Positions 58,410-64,000 of a stretch of 64,000 nucleotides of DNA are shown here, piece after piece. Under the pieces are notes generated by a model. That model was not told where the DNA came from. It searched no databases and worked only from the letters and a program-made list of their open reading frames with translations. Numbering within the stretch: position 1 is the first letter of the stretch; every line of letters starts with the position of its first letter. The position numbers were made by a program, and so were the translations under genes. The stretch comes from Megaleporinus macrocephalus (Eukaryota > Chordata > Actinopteri > Characiformes > Anostomidae): the NCBI GenBank assembly GCA_021613375.1, contig CM038726.1, forward strand, positions 4,448,525-4,512,524. The letters run 5' to 3'.

Positions 58410-59410
58410 AGTGCTCTAGATAAGCACTCTGGCTTTCTCCCAGTGTTCTAGATAATCACTAACTTTCTCCAAGTGTTCTAGATAATCACTCTGACTTTCT
58501 CCTGGTGTTCTAGATAATCAATCTGACTTTCTCCTGGTGTTCTAGATAATCACTAAATTTCTTCTAGTGTTCTAGATAATCACTCTGACTTTCTCCCTGT
58601 GTTCAAGATAATCACTCGGACTTTCTCCCGGTGGTCTGAATAATCACACTGACTTTCTCCCAGTGTTCTAGATAATCACTCTGACTTTCTCCCAGTGTTC
58701 TAGATAATCACTCTGATATTCTCCCAGTGTTCTAGATAATCACTCTGACTTTCTCCCAGTGTTCTAGATAATCACTCTGACGTTCTCCCAGTGTTCTAGA
58801 TAATCACTCTGACTTTCTCCCAGTGTTCTAAATAATCACTCTGGCTTTCTCGCAGTGTTCTAGATCAATCACTAACTTTCTCGCAGTGTTCTAGATAATC
58901 ACTCTGGCTTTTCCCCAGTGTTCTAGATAATCACTAACTTTCTCCCGGTGGTCTGAATAATCACACTGACTTTCTCTCAGTGTTCTAGATAATCACTAAC
59001 TTTCTCCCAGTGTTCTAAATAATCACTCTGGCTTTCTCTCTGTGTTCTAGATAATCACTAACTTTCTCCCAGTGTTCTAGGTAATCACTCTGGCTTTCTC
59101 GCAGTGTTCTAGGTAATCACTCTGGCTTTCTCGCAGTGTTCTAGATAATCGCTAACTTTCTCCAAGTGTTCTAGATAATCACTCTGACTTTCACCCGGAG
59201 GTCTGAATTATCACACTGACTTTCTCTCAGTGTTCTAGATAATCACTAACTTTCTCCAAGTGTTCTAGATAATCACTCTGACTTTCACCCGGAGGTCTGA
59301 ATTATCACACTGACTTTCTCTCAGTGTTCTAGATAATCACTAACTTTCTCCCAGTGTTCCAGATAATCACTCTGGCTTTCTCTCAGTGTTCCAGATAATC
59401 ACTCTGGCTG
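58410..59410. repeat. Minisatellite of 32-bp (and 30-bp) units
   Basis: About 31 units of CACTCTGACTTTCTCCCAGT followed by GTTCTAGATAAT. A shorter 30-bp variant has CACTAACTTTC, and a second variant has GGTGGTCTGAATAATCACAC. Variants are interspersed in runs, indicating expansion in blocks. Confidence 0.95.
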
Positions 59411-59761
59411 TGTTTGATGGTGTGATTGATGTTTAGTGTGGAGTTGGATCCACTTGTAGTGAGATTTTAAAAATGATCAGTAAATGAAATTAAAATGAAA
59501 GTATTTAGTTCTGAATGGTTTCTCTGATACTCTGGATGATCGTTTATATTAAAATAAAGCTCCTGATAATAAGACTAGTTTATTTTATAGCAGTCTTATT
59601 TTAACTCGTGCGTGGTGTTCTGTCAGTGGTCTCTGTAGGTGGGCGTGCGCTGACTCCTGCTCCCTGACTTGGTTTTAACTAGGTCCAGTAGAGGAACATA
59701 ATAAGCTTCAGTGGGTTTGTGCTTTACAAGTTCTTTACTCGTCTAGAGAGAAAGATCAATC
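59411..59761. other. Gap upstream of H4 pseudogene
   Basis: About 350 bp, AT-rich and then mixed. No recognisable histone promoter box was identified with confidence. Confidence 0.5.
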
Positions 59762-60055
59762 ACGTCCGGAAGAGGAAAGGAAGAAAAAGGGTCTCGGTAT
59801 AGGGGTCCTCGGTAAAGGGGGGCGCTAAGCGTCACCGTAAAGTGCTCCGTGATAACATCCAGGGGATCACCAAACCAGCTATCCGCCGTGTGGCTCGCCG
59901 TGGTGGTGTGAAGCGTATCTCGGGTCTGATCTACGAGGAGACCCGCGGTGTGCTGAAGGTGTTCCTGGAGAACGTGATCAGGGACGCTGGGTACCTACAC
60001 CGAGCACGCCAAGAGGAGACCGTCACCGTCCATGGATGTGGAACACGAGACTGGA
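59762..60055 (+). pseudogene. Histone H4 pseudogene
   Basis: Begins at ACG (59762) where the H4 ATG should be (ACGTCCGGAAGAGG). Then come an insertion/duplication of GGTCTCGGTA-type sequence and a clean H4 stretch: [50 protein letters not shown]. An extra base after RDA shifts the frame (TYTEHAKR is readable in another frame), more indels follow, and the last ~20 codons are replaced. A 3' stem-loop follows at 60074. H4 is a core nucleosome histone; this copy is dead by start loss and frameshift. Confidence 0.9.
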
Positions 60056-60073
60056 CCACTACTCACACCCAAC

Positions 60074-60088
60074 GGCTCTTTAAGAGCC
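60074..60088 (+). terminator. Histone 3' stem-loop (variant) of H4 pseudogene
   Basis: GGCTCTTTAAGAGCC, preceded by CCAAC. The stem is canonical but the loop differs from the usual TTTC and is one base short. It is the SLBP-binding 3'-end signal of replication-dependent histone mRNAs. Confidence 0.8.
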
Positions 60089-60500
60089 CCTCCATATAAC
60101 ACGAAAGGAGCTGTTCTGTATGATCTACTCAGTAATATACATTCTCTAGAGTGTTTCTGTTTCAATCGTGTTTCTCAGACGTCTGTGATAAAGCTGTTTA
60201 AATAGAATTACACGAATAACGAGAGATGAGACTGACAGTCCTCACACATTTCAAATATTAGAAGTGTTTAAACTGTATTTATATTTTTATATATATTATA
60301 AACTGTTACATACTGAATATGCCTGATAGGAGCTAAATGTACTGTACAGGACACACAGTAGATGAAATGTTGACTGTTATCCAATTGGTCGTTAGGACAC
60401 CACTGGAGGGGCGCGGGTCTAGTATATTTGAATATGGGAGTGTAAATAATCCGGTACCGGACGCACCTCCTCATTCTTCAATTCTACTGGAAGATGATAA
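60089..60500. other. H4-H2B intergenic stretch
   Basis: About 410 bp without a gene, AT-rich. A short frame at 60337 has no signature. Confidence 0.5.
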
Positions 60501-60502
60501 TG

Positions 60503-60878
<376 letters not shown>

Positions 60879-60907
60879 ACAGTGACGCTGACTTTATCCA
60901 ACCCAAC

Positions 60908-60923
60908 GGCTCTTTTCAGAGCC
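60908..60923 (+). terminator. Canonical histone 3' stem-loop of H2B pseudogene
   Basis: GGCTCTTTTCAGAGCC, exactly the replication-dependent histone consensus (6-bp stem, TTTC loop), preceded by CCAAC. Confidence 0.95.
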
Positions 60924-60929
60924 ACGTTT

Positions 60930-61190
60930 TCCAACAAGAGAGCGAGTTCTGTTCACTTTTGTGAGCCTGTATGGAAAATAATACTTTATTACTTGGGAGT
61001 AATTGTTCCCGCCTTTTCTTAATCTGTCCATCTGTTTCTCTCTATTTTTCTTTATTTTACTTCAACATTCATTTATATTACATTTATATTTACTACATAA
61101 AACAGTGTGTGTGTATTTAACTATGTTTTTAATGAAATAAGCCGATAATTTGCTAAAGCAAAAATAAACACCTTATTCTTATTTTTTTAC
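60930..61190. other. AT-rich gap
   Basis: No gene or repeat recognised. Confidence 0.5.
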
Positions 61191-61625
61191 ATGCTAGCAG
61201 AAATGCTAATGTCTGGAGTATAAAGTGTAAATGGTGAAGGACTCGTTACAGAGTTGATAATAAAATACTGTTTTGTGTGATTATATGACCAGAAACACAT
61301 TAAAACTCAGAGAGAATCAAAATAACTCACATTTTAAAACACTTCACTGCTCCTAGATTAGCCTGTGCTGCATCATAGGATTGTCTTAGTGGCTGAGGAA
61401 GCGTTCATGCTTCCTTAAAACTCTAAATAAGGTTCCTCAGTAGGACAGCATGTTTAAGGTGTGTAAGTATTGGGACAGTCTACATGTCGGGAGTTCATAC
61501 TATGATGTAAATACTGTCTTGTAGACCCCTCACTAGGTTTTGGGGACCCACCCATTATTTCATATGGAGGAAGAAAAGGAGTCGAATGAAATGAATCAAA
61601 TGGAAGAACGCAAATCAATTATCTA
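61191..61625. repeat. Repeat shared with 48731-49180
   Basis: Second copy of the ~440-bp segment, in the same orientation, with scattered substitutions and indels. Here the 28-bp minisatellite and left inverted terminus are absent. Confidence 0.85.
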
Positions 61626-61734
61626 GCTAACAAAAACAGGTCCCCAGGACGTCCCCCGAACCAACACTGCGGACGTCCCCTTGTAGCGTCGCCAAAAGTT
61701 TTACTGGGGACATTCTTATAGGACTTTCGTAGGA

Positions 61735-62190
61735 CTACCAGGAAACCTCAGGAGACCATGAGGGAACGATTATGGAAAGTCCTTTAAATGTCTCTTTTCG
61801 ACGTTCTTGGGACATTTGTAGGACCACCACGAAACCTTCAGGAGACCATGAGGCAACGTTTATGGAAAGTCTTTAAACGTCTCTTTCGACGTTCTTGGGA
61901 CGTTTGTAGGACTACCCACGAAACCTTAGGAGACTATGAGGCAACGTTTATGGAAAGTCCTTTAAATGTCTCTTTCGACGTTCTTGGGACGTTTGTAGGA
62001 CTACCACGAAACCTTCAGGAGACTATGAGGCAACGTTTATGGAAAGTCCTGTTAAATGTCTCTTTCGAGTTCTTGGGACGTTTTGTAGGACTACCACGAA
62101 ACCTCAGGAGACTATGAGGCAACGTTTTATGGAAGTCCTTTAAATGTCTCTTTCGACGTTCTTGGGACGTTTGTAGGACCACCACGCCTT
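61735..62190. repeat. Tandem array of ~89-bp units
   Basis: About five head-to-tail copies of a unit that starts GACGTTCTTGGGACGTTTG and contains GGACTACCACGAAACC and GAGGCAACGTTTATGG, with single-base indels between units. The 109-codon frame through it is a repeat artefact. Confidence 0.9.
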
Positions 62191-63650
62191 ATTTGTAGTT
62201 TATTTGTATAATGATATGCGCGGATTTGCAAATGCATGCGTAACGTCTAATACAACGCACCTACCAGCGCTGGGCTCGGCGTCACATTTCACTTCCACAG
62301 CACAGAAACCTTTAATATTCATTTCCTCCTGCACTGTTCACTTCTTACCTGATGATTAAGGCTCGGGCACCCCGTTTATGTTCTGAACTGGACGCCAACT
62401 GTTTCACCTCTTCGTGTCATTTTCTCAGTAACTAAAACACAGACACCTTTTCACAACCGCTCGTAGCGCTCTCGTTCTTAAGAATGTTCGTTACTTTACG
62501 AGAGCTTTTTAAAACAATTCTTAACCAAAGTACTAGGTAGACTTACTTGAGTAACCTGACCCATTTGTAATTCACTACGTGCTTCTTTATTTACCGTCAG
62601 AAACAACAATTTCTAACCAGCTCAAATACTTTAGAACTGAGTGTATTTATTTAAAAGCCTGATTACACAGACATCATGATCTTCATCCTCTGGTACCAGA
62701 TAAAGAACTTCAGAAGATCTAAAAAGAAAGCCCTCACTGGCTGCTGCAGTATAATGTACATTTATCTTCATTTCAAATCTCATTATAACGTCATGTATCC
62801 CACATAGCAAAAGTGATTTAGCCCAGATCCGGTACAAATCATCCAGAAGTTCTGGCCCGGGTCCGTACAGATCCTATTACACTTTATATATAAACACATA
62901 TATACTTTTCATATAGATTAAAACAAGAATGCTATATTTCAATTAATTACATTTAAACATAAGCATATACAAAATAAATAATTCATAAGCAACAGCCTTT
63001 AACGTTTTTATTCCACACAATATTAACAAACAGCCATTTCCTAATTGATCAGAGCATTCTTGGACCTGAGACTTGACACTGAGCATCATTTCTTATGAGA
63101 GAGCTAAAAAGGAAACACAAAAGATTAATTATGATGTATCATAATAAAACAACTTCATTTAAAGTAATTTCAATTCTATTGGGACAGCCTGACAAGCAGC
63201 GAGTTCTAAAATAATAATAAATAAGACAACAGTATATACAGGGATGTATTTAGCAAATATAAAGTTTCACATACACCCATCAATAACAACTTTACAAATA
63301 ATGTTCTGAGATTTCGACATTACTTAAAGTCAGACTACTGACCAGAAAATATCCTGTTACCTGAAGGGCCCAATAAAAAATAAATTTGTGGGGGGCAGGC
63401 TTCCCCTCTAGTTACGCACTGGTGCAAAAGTTTGTTTTAAAATAACAGAGGTGAGAGTGTGTGTATATATACATATATAACTTTTGAGGGATTATGATCA
63501 GGTGATTATGTAATGATAATCTTGACAGGCTACTGTTGGACTCTGTCAACTGTATTTAAACTGTTCCACATTATGAACTAAGACAAAAGAAACAAGGCAA
63601 ATGGGACAGAATATTGTAGAAATTATAAAAAAAAGAAATAAAGAAAAATA
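62191..63650. other. Intergenic stretch, no gene seen
   Basis: Includes a transposon-like start at about 62796-62880 (CCCACATAGCAAA, then CCAGATCCGGTAC and CTGGCCCGGGTC) resembling the left end of the 7.7-kb insertion. Otherwise AT-rich with no domain-bearing frame. Confidence 0.5.
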
Positions 63651-63654
63651 CTCC

Positions 63655-64000
63655 ATTTTTAATTAGCTCTATTTTTATTCCTTTCAATTTACTCCCCAGT
63701 GTTAATCTTAATTAGCTCTATTTTTATTACTTTAAATTTACTCCCCAGTGTTAATCTTAATTAGCTCTATTTTTATTACTTTAAATTTACTCCCCAGTGT
63801 TAATCTTAATTATCTCTATTTTTATTACTTTAAATTTACTCCCCAGTGTTAATCTTAATTAGCTCTATTTTTATTCTTTTAAATTTACTCCCCAGTGTTA
63901 ATCTTAATTAGCTCTATTTTTATTACTTTAAATTTACTCCCCAGTGTTAATCTTAATTAGCTCTATTTTTATTCCTTTAAATTTACTCCCCAGTGTTAAT
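63655..64000. repeat. Tandem array of 49-bp units running off the window
   Basis: About seven near-identical units containing AATTAGCTCTATTTTTATTA and TTTACTCCCCAGTGTTAATC. The period measured from successive AATTAGCTCT words is 49 bp. The right end is not reached. Confidence 0.95.

Noticed and set aside
61788..62117. 109-codon repetitive protein with internal repeats
   Set aside because: An open frame produced by the 89-bp tandem array; the period is not a multiple of three and frames drift with indels.

Overview
The window is teleost nuclear DNA. It is intron-rich, dense in (CA)n microsatellites, and full of Tc1/mariner, L1 and Tx1-type LINE, solo-LTR and DNA-transposon remnants. It holds fish-type tripartite-motif genes of the finTRIM kind (RING, two B-boxes, coiled coil, B30.2) and degraded core-histone genes with metazoan 3' stem-loops. 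An ostariophysan host is possible but cannot be shown from the sequence.

Layout. The first bases (1-3) are the stop codon and start of the 3' UTR of a TRIM copy lying off the left edge (copy D). Then come a recurring segment (R1), a solo LTR with a perfect 5-bp target duplication, a retroviral pol fragment, a 4.9-kb L1-type LINE with open ORF1 and shattered ORF2, an intronless CatSper2-like relic that has lost its pore, a 1.8-kb alternating purine/pyrimidine microsatellite and a damaged Tc1 element. From about 12.3 to 31.2 kb lies a large inverted repeat. Its left arm carries TRIM copy A (minus strand, frameshifted) and its right arm carries TRIM copy B (plus strand, six exons, open throughout, about 552 codons). 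The 5.5-kb spacer holds R1 and R2 segments, a histone H3 fragment and a Tc1/mariner-like element. Next come a stray B-box fragment, a Tc1 transposase fragment, a 5-kb Tx1-type LINE (34.4-39.5 kb) and more R1/R2 copies. One R2/R1 pair is split by a 7.7-kb insertion that looks like a DNA transposon carrying a broken, spliced DUF4806-type gene and a 39 x 28-bp minisatellite. TRIM copy C (plus, broken) follows at 51.2-56.1 kb, then a LINE fossil, a 32-bp minisatellite, H4 and H2B pseudogenes, and two further tandem arrays that run to the window edge.

How it fits together. The only gene that reads as functional is TRIM copy B, a predicted E3 ligase of the fish antiviral TRIM expansion. It is also the only copy with a perfect 12-bp interferon-response-type element just upstream of the ATG. 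The locus looks like a birth-and-death TRIM cluster that grew by inverted and direct duplication, with R1/R2 segments near several duplication breakpoints. Many lesions in copies A, C and the histones are single-base indels, so some may be long-read assembly errors rather than true mutations.
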